From: Pardosa pseudoannulata
Taxonomy: Eukaryota; Arthropoda; Arachnida; Araneae; Lycosidae
Length of the DNA: 64,000 bases
Assembly (NCBI GenBank): GCA_032207245.1
Contig: CM063506.1
Coordinates: 19,768,075-19,832,074 of the forward strand
Reading direction: 5' to 3'
Part shown: positions 52,401-63,044 of the stretch, piece by piece
How the letters are laid out: every line of letters begins with the position of its first letter
Numbering within the stretch: position 1 is the first letter of the stretch
The notes under the pieces: generated by a model
Told to the model about the DNA's origin: nothing
The model's input: only the letters and a program-made list of their open reading frames with translations
The model's database searches: none
Position numbers and translations under genes: made by a program

Positions 52401-52540
52401 ATTTGTAACAATTATTAAGACTTTCTACAACTTTTAAAACAAGCATGACAAAATATACTTAATTCTTAATAAAAACCATTTAAGCCTAAAACATGACTAA
52501 TTAAATAAAGTTAAAAACAATGAACTACATCTTAACTTAC
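49429..52540. other. First vasa intron (inferred)
   Basis: AT-rich, mostly featureless sequence between the proposed 5' UTR exon and the first coding exon. The only recognised element is the inverted SINE at 50551-50705. No other coding exon was found. Confidence 0.4.
50551..50705 (-). repeat. tRNA-derived SINE (22639 family)
   Basis: Inverted copy: GGTTTGGAGTGCTATGGTCT tail, body with AAAGCCAATTCCGAAC, B-box inverse GGGATTCGAACCCACG, A-box inverse near ATAACCAATAGGCC. Confidence 0.82.
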
Positions 52541-52640
52541 TGATAAATTACGCTAAATAATTGTATCAAAGTCTTCCTACAAATAAAGGAATAGAATAAA
52601 GTCTTTCAACACAAATGACGCAAATGTCGAGAGAAAGGAA
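52541..52640 (-). promoter_or_regulatory. vasa: Candidate vasa 5' UTR exon and promoter
   Basis: The first coding exon starts 2 nt before the ATG, so a non-coding exon is required upstream. The best - strand donor is ATCA|GTAAGTTAAG with the exon ending at 52541. A CCAAT sequence (CCCGCCAATAAG, near 52687) and slightly higher GC content lie just upstream. No TATA box was identified. The upper boundary is a guess. Confidence 0.35.
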
Positions 52641-53339
52641 CATGAGATTTGAGTTGGAAATTTTTTAACTGCAGCCAAGAATGGCCCGCCAATAAGTCGT
52701 TGCCAAATTCTTTTAAAATTTATTTATGCCCATTGGGTAACATAGGGTACCGACACCTAAGTAACATGAGCAATGTTTCATTGACAGAAATCGAGTAAAG
52801 AATTATTTTATTTTTTAAACACTTGTTACCACTGCTTCCCCATGACACACATAGTAACATCCAATACAAGATCCCAAATTTATTGCAACTCTAGATTTAA
52901 CAACATCAATCAGACGATTAAAGGACATGATGTCTGTTATTAACTGAATACCGATTAAAATTACAAGTTTTATACTGTAATATTAATCAATATTAAACCA
53001 GCTTGTTATTGGCTAATTAATCCAGAATGTAAAAGACAATATATTTATAAGTGATCCAATTGAAATTTTGATTCATGTAAAAATAGATTTGAATTTTGCA
53101 GGTATATGTGAAAGTGGCTGTAAATAATCTGCTTGGAATAAGCTTCATTTCTTCTACAAACAGATTTGTGATAAGTGACTTGTTTATTGCGTTTCTTTGT
53201 TATGACCTTAGACGACGATTAAGACATTCGTGACTTAGTTATCCCCGATTGTGTGTTCAAAATAATTATATAAACTCAGATGATACAGGAGTATTATGAA
53301 GATGTTGTTTTCTAATCTTCCAATGCAGTAAGTTCGAAT

Positions 53340-53440
53340 GATGGTCGGATGGTAGAGCACTGCTCTTCGATACTGGAATTCGCGGGTTTAAACCCGCTGC
53401 TGGCATGGATGTTCGGTAATCGGTTAAAAGCAGTGTCGCA
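53340..53440 (+). repeat. tRNA-derived SINE head next to the BEL element
   Basis: A box TGGTAGAGCACTGCTCTTCG and B box GCGGGTTTAAACCCGC, followed by a GGATGTTCGGTAATCGG body start. The 5' LTR of the BEL element begins about 60 bp further on. Confidence 0.6.
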
Positions 53441-53499
53441 TGAACTCTCTCGTTCTAATTTGAGCAACTGGGTGACCGCTCAACCCTTAAAGATATAAG

Positions 53500-53671
53500 T
53501 GACGCGTTCTGAAGAAAAAAGATTGAACTCTCGGCATTAAGAGATGCAGTATTTTCTGTATATGTAACTTGTCTTTTATGTTGTGAAAATAAATATTATC
53601 GTTTTTTTTTTAAGGTAGTAGCATTCAATCACAGTAAAAGAATCTGAAATAATCTAAAGATTTAAATAACA
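53500..53671 (+). repeat. BEL/Pao 5' LTR
   Basis: Starts TGACGCGTTCTGAAG and ends TTTAAATAACA. It contains GAAAATAAATATTATCG, a likely poly(A) signal. It matches the 3' LTR through most of its length, with small indels. Confidence 0.85.
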
Positions 53672-53690
53672 CGGCGTCCGCGACAGGACT
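53672..53690 (+). other. Primer-binding site, tRNA-Arg type
   Basis: CGGCGTCCGCGACAGGACT directly follows the 5' LTR. It is close to the complement of the 3' end of an arthropod tRNA-Arg (from memory, TGGCGACCGTGACAGGACT), with three differences. Confidence 0.6.
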
Positions 53691-53714
53691 GTGATTTGTA
53701 ACATGAAAACGATC

Positions 53715-53857
53715 AAGGGCCGATCCCACCAAAGTCGTTTAAAAGCGCAATTAATCTCTGTTTAAACGGAGAATTTCGTTACCCCATTGGTTGGAGCCAG
53801 GGTTAATCGTGGCTAATCGTAGTTAGCCATTAAACGACTTTGGTGGGATCGGACCTT
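53715..53857. mobile_element. 143-bp MITE inside the BEL leader
   Basis: Inverted ends AAGGGCCGATCCCACCAAAG and the inverse of AAGGTCCGATCCCACCAAAG, extending 27 bp with two mismatches. The inner part has TTAATCGTGGCTAATCG. The region could form a hairpin between the primer-binding site and gag. No target duplication is evident. Confidence 0.75.
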
Positions 53858-54128
53858 AGAAAAGCATGTGAACAGAACTTTTTCCGCTATAAATTATTTG
53901 TTATTAGGAATTTATTGATACTTTGATATTTATAACTGTTTTTGAAAATTATGGAAGCTTTAAAGCTTAAACGGAAACCGGTTAGAAACTGCATTTACTA
54001 CATTATGTAATCAGTTAGATGAAATGGTTAAAACTTAAATAAACATTTCCGAAGATTTGGATTATTTGGTGACTTTTCAGCTGCGTAGTGAGAAAAATAA
54101 GGAGTTTTTACAGTGAAATCATGAAGTT

Positions 54129-55195
54129 TTGAATATCCTTTTAACGTCTGAAAATGTAAAAGAGGATGATATAGAAAAAGAAACTGTTATAGCGGATTAC
54201 TATTCTCATAAATTTAAAAAGATGAGTTTAGTTATCAATAGAAAAACTAGCGCCATTGTTGATACCGCTTCGCAATCATCAATTGGTGGGGTAAAACGAA
54301 AGTTCAAGCTACCTCGTTTGAAATTGAAGAAATTTGGTGGAGAAATTAAGGATTGGCTGCCCTTTTGGGGACAATTCAAAAAGATTGATGATGACAGCGA
54401 TATTGATGAAGCCGACAAGTTTCAATATTTAGTACAAGCAACTATACCGAATTTCAGGGCGAGGGAATTAGTTGAAAGCTTTTCCCAATTTGCCGGACAC
54501 TATTGCAAGGCAATTGAAGTCTCTATTCGGTAAAGATGATCTCTTAGTTGAATATTATGTGAGAGAATTACTAAAACTGGCATTGGCATTTAATCTTAAA
54601 GAAAACAAAATGATGTTATCAGTTATTTATGACCGTCTTGAAACTCAGCTCAGATCGTTGGAGACTCTTGGAGTTACTACAGCGAAAAATACTGCCATGT
54701 TATTTCCACTCGTGGAATAATGTTTGAGTAAAGAAATTTTAAAAGCCTGGAAGAGAAAGGATAGAGGGTTGAAAATGACTGAAGCGGCAGTGGAAGAATC
54801 TCGATTGGAAAATTTAATGGGATTCTTAAAAAATGAAGTTAAAAATGAAGATAGGATAGCTCTAGCTATGCAAGGATTCTCTTTGAAAGAAAGTGCCAAG
54901 AATATTAAAATGAAAAGAGACATGCCAACGGCTGAAGGACTTTTTACAGGAAACCGAAACTCTGTTGAAGTGTGTTTTCTGTGATAAAGACAATGATGAA
55001 TCGAAAGAATGCCAATTTGTTCGAAGTTTAGATTTTAGCGAAAAAATGAAACGATTGAAAAAACGAGGTTGCTGTTTCAGATGTCTTAGTAGCTGCCACG
55101 TGCCCAAGCTATGCAGGGTCCGAATGAATTGTGGGAACTGTGACCAATGACATCAGGCTGTGATGTGCCCTAACAGGAGGACTGTTGGATGTCCC
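54129..55195 (+). pseudogene. BEL/Pao gag (DUF1759 and zinc-finger region)
   Basis: The first frame contains a DUF1759-type block (Phe-Gly-Gly-Glu-Ile-Lys-Asp-Trp-Leu-Pro-Phe-Trp). It continues after a frameshift near 54475 into the Leu-Lys-Ser-Leu-Phe-Gly helix-rich part. A stop at 54720 interrupts it. The Cys-rich region (54965-55190) has CCFRCLSSCH and a further Cys-Gly-Asn-Cys motif, again with a stop. Confidence 0.8.
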
Positions 55196-55242
55196 AATTC
55201 TAAAGAATCAACTGAAGAAAAGAATGTTGAAAGTTCAACACA

Positions 55243-55860
55243 TTGGCCAACCCCACATGTTCTCCAAGCATTTTTCTACAAACCCTGGTTGTGGTTCTTC
55301 GAGGAGAGGGTGGAGAGTTTGCTATTCGGGCTCTCATAGACACTGGAAGTCAACAATCATACATTATGATAGAGGCTGCTGATAAAATTAAGTATTCTGC
55401 TATGAAAGAAAGAACCCTTATTCACACTTTGTTCGGAGGAATTGAAAATAGTTAGAAACAAACAGAATACAAGATTTTTGTAAGTAATTTTCAAAAAATT
55501 ACCATTACACTTTTAATGCACTTGATTAAGAAAGAATTTTTACATAAATTTTACAGACATCAACAGGATTCTGGTCGAAGAAATTAGCAGACAGTGGAAT
55601 TTACCTAACAGATCAAAAATGCTTTGATCTTGCTCTTCACCCACGATACATTTGCTTATAGGTGCTGACGTAGCAGGAAAACTGATGACTGGAAATATCC
55701 TCAATTTAACTTGTTTGATGGATATAGAGACTTTACTTCGTTTGACACTGTTAGGAACATCCCAGTAAAGATTCAATCCATGTGATCCGAGTGGTAACGT
55801 AGAAGTCAAGCAACTGATTTTACACAGCACCAAGACATTTATTATACACAGCACATTTAC
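55243..55860 (+). pseudogene. BEL/Pao aspartic protease (DUF1758)
   Basis: The active-site motif Ala-Leu-Ile-Asp-Thr-Gly-Ser-Gln-Gln-Ser is intact around 55335. A stop at 55453 follows. The downstream half (LLIGADVAGKLMTGNI, about 55650-55700) reads in other frames. Confidence 0.8.
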
Positions 55861-55875
55861 AGATACATTTTACAA

Positions 55876-55895
55876 AAAAAATAAAAAAATAAAAA

Positions 55896-55940
<45 letters not shown>
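55876..55940. repeat. A-rich tract inside BEL/Pao
   Basis: AAAATAAAAAAAT-type units pass into a long pure A run. It interrupts the retroelement's pol region. It may be the tail of a retroposed insertion, or slippage expansion. Confidence 0.85.
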
Positions 55941-55943
<3 letters not shown>

Positions 55944-56449
55944 CTGCTAATCGCAGACCGCTTTCTGCAATTCCTTTTTGCCAACCGCCAACCTGAAATT
56001 TTATGAGAGTTCGGCACATAGTCATTCTCGTTGCCAACGGATTCATAAAACTTAACAGAGTTCTGTTATATTATATAATCATCATGGACTAGTGGTAAAG
56101 TCGTGGAAGACACATTTCATTTCATACTCGTTGCCTCATTTCCATCTTTGACCTCTATAATCCCCAAGCAGTTCAGACTCGATCAGCATGAACGTGACAA
56201 ATTTACTTATAAAAGAATGTAGCATAAATGACTTATGGAAATTGGAAGTCATTGGAATTACAGATCTTGGTGAGTCTAAAAAGAAAAATGAAATACACCA
56301 AGATATATAAGAATATTTTCGGAGCACTCTGACGATCAATGAGGAAGGGAGGTCGCTTTACCTTGGGTGTTAGAACCATCCCGACTTCCTGATAACAGAC
56401 AAATGGCTGAGAAACGACTCGATTCTCTTTATAAAAAATAGTAGACTCT

Positions 56450-57607
56450 AAGAAGGTTGAAGTATATTCAGATGTCTTTGAAAATTGGATTACTGATGGT
56501 ATAATTGAAGAGTTCGAAAGGGGAATTGGATGTACACTATCTCCCTCACAGACCTGTAATTAAGGAGAATAGAACTACCACCAAAGTAAGGCCTGTTTTC
56601 GATGCATTCGCGCACATAAAGGGGACACAATCACTAAATGCCTGTTTGGAAACTGGTCCTAACTTAATTTAGTTTATTCTTTGCTGAATCGTTTTCGGAA
56701 ATTTCCTATTGGAGTACCATCGGACATTGAAAAGGCTTTTCTTCAGATTGGAATCAGAGAGAAGGACAGGGATTATCTGAGGTTTTTGGGGAAAACCAGA
56801 GGCAAGGAAATAAAGATCTACAGACATCGAAGAGGGGTGTTTGGTGTCACTTGCAGTCCATTCCTGCTGGCGGCGACATTGAACTACCATCTCGAAAAGG
56901 CCTCTAAAGATCTCTCGGATACTGCTGAAATCTTAAAGAACTCGTTCTATGTTGATAATTGTGTCTGCAGTTTGAAGAACGCAGATGAAGCAAATAAATT
57001 TATCCTCGAATCCCAAACATTGATGTCTTCAGCGAAATTCAACCTGCGAAATTGGCAATCGAATGCTGTACTTAAAAACATCGGCCAATCTGACAGCCAT
57101 CCAACCGTACCTTTATTGGGCCTAAACTGGAACTTAAAAGAAGATACTCTGTCTTGCAATATTAATTGTCCGAATGAAGAAAAATTGGTTCTTACTAAAA
57201 GAGGGCTGCTTTCTTTGGCTCAGAGTATATTTGATCCATTGGGTATATCTTCTCCAGTGACAATTATTCCAAAGTTCATGTTGCAAGAATTTTGGACTCT
57301 TTGTCTTAAGTGGGATGATGCCCTTCCTGAAGATCTTTCCAACCAATTTTTGAAGTGGCTGAAAGGTATAAAGGATCTTTCAGAAACCAAAGTATCTCGA
57401 TGGATAAAACTGGGCCAAGACGAAGGAGAAATAGTTAGTCATCACGTGTTTTGTGATGCAAGTGCTAGAGCATGTGCCACTTGTATTTTTCTGCGTGTAC
57501 AAATTCATCATGAAGTTTTTGTTAGATTCGTTCAATCTCGTGCTAGAGTTTCGCCTTTGAAGAACAATTCCACGTCTGGAACTGTTGGCGTGTTGTGTTG
57601 GTTCTAG
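56450..57607 (+). pseudogene. BEL/Pao reverse transcriptase and RNase H start
   Basis: Upstream frames give LPHRPVIKENRTTTKVRPVF, a BEL/Pao reverse transcriptase hallmark. A 308-codon frame from 56681 then carries the first catalytic Asp (Pro-Ser-Asp-Ile-Glu-Lys-Ala-Phe). The active-site box reads Tyr-Val-Asp-Asn rather than Tyr-Val-Asp-Asp near 56950, which should abolish activity. The Peptidase_A17-type segment continues to an RNase-H-like Phe-Cys-Asp-Ala-Ser-Ala-Arg. Confidence 0.88.
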
Positions 57608-58037
57608 ACTATCTGCAAGTGTTGTTGAAGACCTAAAGATACCAAATCTGAAGATATTTTATTAGAGCGATTCCATAACTGTTCTTAGCTGGATAAAAAG
57701 AGATGCCCCATGGGGATCATTTGTGCAGAACCACGTCCAAGAAAGACTCACTATTACCCATGCGGAACGTTGGAGACATGTACCAGGAAAACTTAATCCA
57801 GCAGACCTTCCCACCAGAGGATGCTCAGCGGAGCAATTTTTTCGCTGGAAATGTTGGGAGGGACCTTTGTGGCTTTATGAGAATGAAGAAAATTGGCCTC
57901 AGAGCACTGAAGAAGCAGACGAATATTTGACAAGTACTGAAAAACGGAAAACCTTTTTGTCTGTCCATAATCACACAGAGAAAACAAATAATTGGTATTA
58001 TAGGTCCTTTTCTTCTCACTGAAAACTTTTCTAACCC
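57608..58037 (+). pseudogene. BEL/Pao RNase H to integrase linker
   Basis: A different frame (about 57723-58020) contains Thr-His-Ala-Glu-Arg-Trp-Arg-His-Val-Pro-Gly-Lys-Leu-Asn-Pro-Ala-Asp, matching the RNase H end (WRHVPG.LNPAD) of BEL/Pao. Stops on both sides. Confidence 0.8.
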
Positions 58038-59372
58038 TTGCTTGGTTTAGCAGATTCTGCAATAATGCCAGAAAAATTAACGTTTTACATTCCCCAACTC
58101 TTTTTTTGTGTGGAGATGAAAGGAGCTGAACACCTTTTTATGCTTTTGATTCAAAGAGAAGTTTTTAATGAACCTTCAGATCCGAGGTTGCACTCTTTGA
58201 AAGTCATAATTGATAGAAATGGTTTACTGAGAGTTAAAACCCGAGCCAGTTATCGTCAGGATACTGAAGACTTCGGGTACCCGGTAATCCTGTCCGGAGA
58301 CTATCCAGCTGTAAGGAATTTTGTATAAACATAGAAACTTGATGCACTGTGGAATTCAGACTTTGATGGCTCTTCTCCGAGAAAAATATTGGATTCTGAA
58401 AGGGGGGAGATCAATTCGGAAAATATTGAATTGCTGTGTCTGCTGCAAACGTTTCAATGCCAAACCTGTGAAAACAAATTTACAGCCCTTTCCAGAAGAC
58501 CGTGTAAGGGATTCAGGTGTATTTGAAGTGAACGGGGTATATCTTGCAGGCCCATTGTTTCTAAAAGACAGCTCCAAAACTTGGGCTGCGCTGTTTGCAT
58601 ACGCTGTGTATCGAGCGATCCACCTTGAACTCCTTTCTTAATTGTCGACGGAAAATTTTTTGTTAGCTCTGAGACGCTTTATTGTACGACGTGGTCGACC
58701 TTCTGTAATACATTCTGATAACGGGAACAATTTTATTTGAACCAGTCGACTATTCTATTGTATTGACTGGCGGCAAGTCGACGAAGATAGGAAAAAGAGA
58801 GAAATAATTTGGAAATTTATACCACCATCAGCTCCATGGTGGGGTGGATGGTGGGAGTGCCTAATTGCCCTAGTTAAAGACCTTTTGAAGAAAGTTTTAG
58901 GTCGAGCATGCCTGAGTTACGAAGAACTGAATACAATACTCTGTGACTACGAAGACATCGTAAATTCGAGACGCATTACATACATTTCGGAGCACGATAA
59001 TTTGGAACCCTTAACACCATCTTTATTTCTCAGAGAACGTAGAGTAAATGGAATTTCAGACCTTGACCACTTGGATCTATCTTCCTTGAATCTTCACAAG
59101 CGGCAAATATACAGGTGTAAACTGCAAAAAGATATCAAAACTCGATTCATATTGGAATATTGGGACAGTTGAGGCTGCAAACCAAGAAAATTAGAAATAC
59201 TCATGAATTCAATGTAGGAGAAGTAGTGAATGTCGAGATACAGAACCAAAAGCGTCTAAATTGGCCACTAGAAAAAATAACAGAAATAATCCCTGGTAAA
59301 GACGGTTTTGTTCGTCTTGTGAAAGTAAGAACTAAGAACAGTGAATTACTGAGACCTATAAAACGCCTGTAA
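58038..59372 (+). pseudogene. BEL/Pao integrase and DUF5641 C-terminus
   Basis: The zinc-binding H2C2 region (His-Cys-Gly-Ile-Gln ... Cys-Val-Cys-Cys-Lys-Arg) is at 58335-58450. The core's first catalytic Asp position reads Tyr (Asn-Gly-Val-Tyr-Leu-Ala-Gly-Pro-Leu). The second Asp is kept in His-Ser-Asp-Asn-Gly (about 58710) and the Glu in Trp-Trp-Gly-Gly-Trp-Trp-Glu (about 58850). Stops occur near 58640, 58738 and 59170. The DUF5641-like end finishes at 59372. Confidence 0.88.
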
Positions 59373-59467
59373 GCCCTTGAGGTATAGACACCCGCAGCTA
59401 AGAATCTACAAGAGAAAATAGATTCTGCAGCTCAAGACGTAAAAGAAGAGACAGGACTACAACCTAT

Positions 59468-59650
59468 TGACTCGCTCTGAAGAAAAAAGATTGAACTCTC
59501 GGCTATTTTTAAGAGATGCAGTATTTTCTGTTTTAATATGCGTTGTAACTTGTCTTTTATGTTGTGAAAATAAATGTTATCGTTTTTTCAAGGCTAGTAG
59601 CATTCAATCACAGTAAAAGAATCTGAAATAATCAAATGATTTAAACAACA
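59468..59650 (+). repeat. BEL/Pao 3' LTR
   Basis: Starts TGACTCGCTCTGAAG and ends TTTAAACAACA. Compared with the 5' LTR it has short insertions (around CGGCTATTTTTAAG and TTAATATGCG) and scattered substitutions, so the insertion is not recent. Confidence 0.85.
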
Positions 59651-60057
59651 AGCATTAGGTAACGGTATAATTAGCTCTGATGTAGAAAAAAAAGCAGAGC
59701 GTAACGCTCAAAAGCCAAAACAACCTATTTATTAAATGTGGGTTTAGTGTAGTTATAAGCTTCATCCAATAAAAATAAATGCACTGGAAACTAGTGCTCT
59801 TTGCTGACTTATCGGATTTTATAGTTTCTCAGCTTTATGGGGCACCTGATCCATGGACCTAACGCCTTGTCCTGAAAATTAAAATAATAAAAGTGAAACA
59901 AGCTAAAAATTTATTAGTTATATGTATAATTGAGACCATTAACAGTGAAAAATTAGAGAATTTATCTTTATACGCACAGTTTGATAAGATACATAAAATG
60001 AATACAAAAACCCAAACGAAAATATACAAAATACAATTTTATTATGTTGTCAAAATC

Positions 60058-60990
60058 CTATATACTGGGCTAGCAAGAAATGAGTTCCGAAGACTCTAGA
60101 ATACATTCTCTTGGTCCAAATGAGGTAAAACTGAAACTACAAATAATGCAAATAATGATTTTAACATTTGATGTGCTTTCCATGACAGAGGACAGATGGC
60201 GCAATGAGGGTACAATAAGAATGGCTGGTGTTTTCGATTGCATGGTCGTCGCTCTATCACAGATATATTTCTTAAATGTTTTCCTGTAAATAATAGAGTT
60301 TTTGTTATGTGTCAACATCGTTGAATCAATTCAGACAGTAAGAAGAAATTTCTTAGACATTTAAAGTAACCGCTCAAGTTTGAATTACCTCTGATTTTGG
60401 ATTTAAGATCGAGACAGACTTTCAATTTTGGCACAACTATGTTAAACCACGAGCTATTTGACATCATTTATTACATAAAAAATTTTAGTACAAAAATCCT
60501 CATATAGATATATGGTATTTATTTAGTTTCATTAAGTTAAGTCGAGTATTAGTTTCTTGTCTGCAGATCATGCCTACGATACAAGAAAAATGGCAAGATC
60601 TACCATCAAACACCAGCATCTGTGCCAGATCTAAAGGACAGCATTTGGCTCCATGTTCTTGATATTTCGGCAGACTCATTTTGGACAGCTGTGGAAAATA
60701 TGATTCTGCGATTACAGCATTTGTTGAGCATGAAAGGAGACATATCGAGCCTTTTTAATACTACTTTTTGATATTATTTAGCATTTAAAAAGCGTATTAA
60801 ATGTGTTTATGTGTATCCCAGCGTCACCTATAGGCGGATTTTGTACTCATTTTTTTATATAAAAAATGTGAAACGCACTATTTGAATTATCTGTACTGCC
60901 AATTGTATCTCATTTGGACCAATACAACGTATTCTAGAGTCCTCAGAATTGGGGAACTTATATCTTGCTAAGCCTGTATATAGAGTTGTG
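60058..60990. mobile_element. Mariner-like element with about 120-bp inverted repeats
   Basis: The left arm (60058-60180: TATACTGGGCTAGCAAG ... ACTCTAGAATACATTC ... TTGGTCCAAATGAGGTA) is mirrored by the right arm (60865-60990: inverse of TATACAGGCTTAGCAAG ... ACTCTAGAATACGTTG). The interior keeps a piece of transposase. No intact frame; the open frames over the arms are by-products. Confidence 0.75.
60590..60774 (+). pseudogene. Mariner-like transposase C-terminal fragment
   Basis: About 60 codons ending in TGA read Pro-Ala-Ser-Val-Pro-Asp-Leu-Lys-Asp-Ser-Ile ... Met-Ile-Leu-Arg-Leu-Gln-His. This resembles the extreme C-terminus of the mariner-like transposases found elsewhere in the window. 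The rest is deleted. Confidence 0.6.
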
Positions 60991-61199
60991 AGCAGTGGAA
61001 AAAACCGGGTTTTTTGGGAAGGGAATTTTGAAAATTTCCAAAACATGAGAATTTTGAAGTATTTTGTTTATTTTTATCCTAATTGCACAAGACAATTTTT
61101 ACATTTCACATATTTTAATTATTACATAAATAATAGGCAATAATGTGTAATGTCACAAAACCCATAAATCATTATTTTTCTTGGATAACATCTCTCTCT

Positions 61200-61200
<1 letters not shown>

Positions 61201-61292
<92 letters not shown>

Positions 61293-61304
61293 GTGTGTGT
61301 GTGT
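61201..61304. repeat. (TA)n(TG)n microsatellite
   Basis: The longest TA run in the window, about 90 bases, followed by a few TG units. Confidence 0.97.
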
Positions 61305-61474
61305 AGGAATTGGACATAAGATGCCAGTGTCATTTGATTACACCTTTAAATGATATATGCATTACAAAAAATAATAAACTGTTATTTTAAATTTATATGT
61401 ATATGTATTTGCATAGTTATTTTTGTATTATAGGAAGGGGAAGGAGGGGGAAAAGTTTAACAAAAGTAAAAAAC

Positions 61475-63042
61475 CAAATCTGGAATACGTAAAAAATACC
61501 CAAAGAACTGCATCTGTATGACCCATAATTTTCGAAAAAAATGCGAGAGAAAATGTATGACATCATATCCGGTTTACGAAAAAAATATCTTTATTCGAAA
61601 CATGAACATCATTGCTTACTTGCATAATTCTAAATAGGAACATATTCGAAATATCCTCTGCGCATATAGAGAGGCGCGTCAGGGAATGATTGTCTGTGCA
61701 CGTTCTAGCATCGTAGTGTCCACAAAAGTAAGGGTACTATGGAGACGAGCAACCAAGTCCATTTCTGAAATAACTGGGTCTCGATAAACCAATTTCTTTA
61801 GATGACCCCATAGAAAGAAATCTAAGGGGGTCAGATCTAGAGATCGTGGTTGCCAATTACGAAAAAAACAGCTGAAATGCGCCGGAGCTCCATCATGCTC
61901 CACAGGCCACGTATTACTGCTAAGGGCATGTCATCTAGAACATTGCTTAATACATCCGGGAGAAATACCAAGTAAGAATGTCTCGTGAGCCGTTCAGAGA
62001 ACAGATATGGTCCAATTAATTGGTTGCCTATGCTACCAACCAACAAATTTACAGACCAGCAGTCCTGATGTCTCTGCGGGTGGATGAATGAGGATTGGAG
62101 GCAGACCACGTATGGCTGTTGTGACTTTTTAAGACACCATCAAGTATGAATCTTGCTTTATCTGTCCAGAAAATAGTATGATAAAGCATTATGAGCTTCA
62201 TGTTGTTGCAATAACCATTCCCAAAAGTCAGTGTGTCGATAAAAATCACCTGGATCATTACAGACCTTGAACGGTTCTGTAATGATCTGGTTACACCTCT
62301 CTGCCCATAATAGCCTGTGCACAGTACTGCGATTCACGTTCATCCCAGTGGCTTGTGGGTATGTACTCAAGTCGAGAGATTCTCTCCCCCCCCCCAAAGT
62401 ATAGTATCTTCCTGTAGTGACGTAAGCGTACTTTGCGTTCTTCCACCAACGTCACGCAGATTGTTTGTCAGGTACACGTTTCCAGTATTTCGCAGTCTGT
62501 CGTCCAACTTGAGGCTGGCATTGGGAGAAGGACGTAATGGATAGTGACAAGAATGCTCCCTAGCATCTCGTAACGCTTTCCATTATATTCACCGTAGATT
62601 AAGTACATATCGCAATATTTCCGAGCGGAATACATTATCAAGTAAAGATTACCGGTAGCTACTACATGGAGCCTTTTAAATTACAATTCAAACAGCTTGA
62701 TGTCGTTCATGTGGCTCAATATGTGGGTTGGACATTTCGAACATCTTATGTAAGTGTATGCAAATACTAAAATATATGGGCATAAGTTTACTAAAGTTAG
62801 CAAATCGCTAGCAAAAATGTTGATAAAGTTACTTAATGTCTAGTTACTATTTTTTTTAGTAACGATGTTCATGTTTCGAATAAAGATTTTTTTCGTAAAC
62901 CGGATATGAATTCACACATTTTTTCTCGCATTTTTCTCAAAAACTATGGATTGCAGAGGTTCAGTTCATTGGGCATTTTTTATGTTTTCCAAACAACGAA
63001 TCTGGCTGTGCAGAGTTTAGACGGTCTTGCTGGGACACCCTG
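61475..63042 (-). mobile_element. Mariner-like element with about 180-bp inverted repeats
   Basis: The right end is CACCCTG at 63042, followed by TA. The right arm matches, inverted, both the left arm here (ATGACATCATATCCGGTTTA ... CGAAACATGAACATC) and the arms of the remnant at 10188. The left tip (CAGGGTGTCCC) is lost; homology starts near 61475. Confidence 0.85.
61679..62397 (-). pseudogene. Mariner-like transposase, frameshifted
   Basis: Reading leftward on the - strand: a helix-turn-helix segment with Asn-Arg-Ser-Thr-Val-His-Arg-Leu-Leu; Phe-Trp-Thr-Asp-Lys-Ala-Arg-Phe (first catalytic Asp); Met-Glu-His-Asp-Gly-Ala-Pro-Ala-His (second Asp); and Ser-Leu-Asp-Leu-Thr-Pro-Leu-Asp-Phe-Phe-Leu-Trp-Gly. 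The pieces lie in three overlapping frames, so several indels have broken the gene. Confidence 0.85.
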
Positions 63043-63044
63043 TA

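Larger units (their letters stand above)
53500..59650 (+). mobile_element. BEL/Pao LTR retrotransposon, decayed
   Basis: Two similar LTRs (53500-53671, 59468-59650) bracket gag, aspartic protease, reverse transcriptase/RNase H and integrase in the BEL/Pao order. A primer-binding site follows the 5' LTR. Frames are interrupted by stops and frameshifts, and catalytic residues are changed. No envelope-like frame is present. The 5-bp flanks (ATAAG, AGCAT) do not match, so the target duplication is lost or the borders are off by a few bases. Confidence 0.92.

Noticed and set aside
54206..54923. - strand frames of 70-92 codons across the gag region
   Set aside because: Antisense shadows of the BEL/Pao gag.
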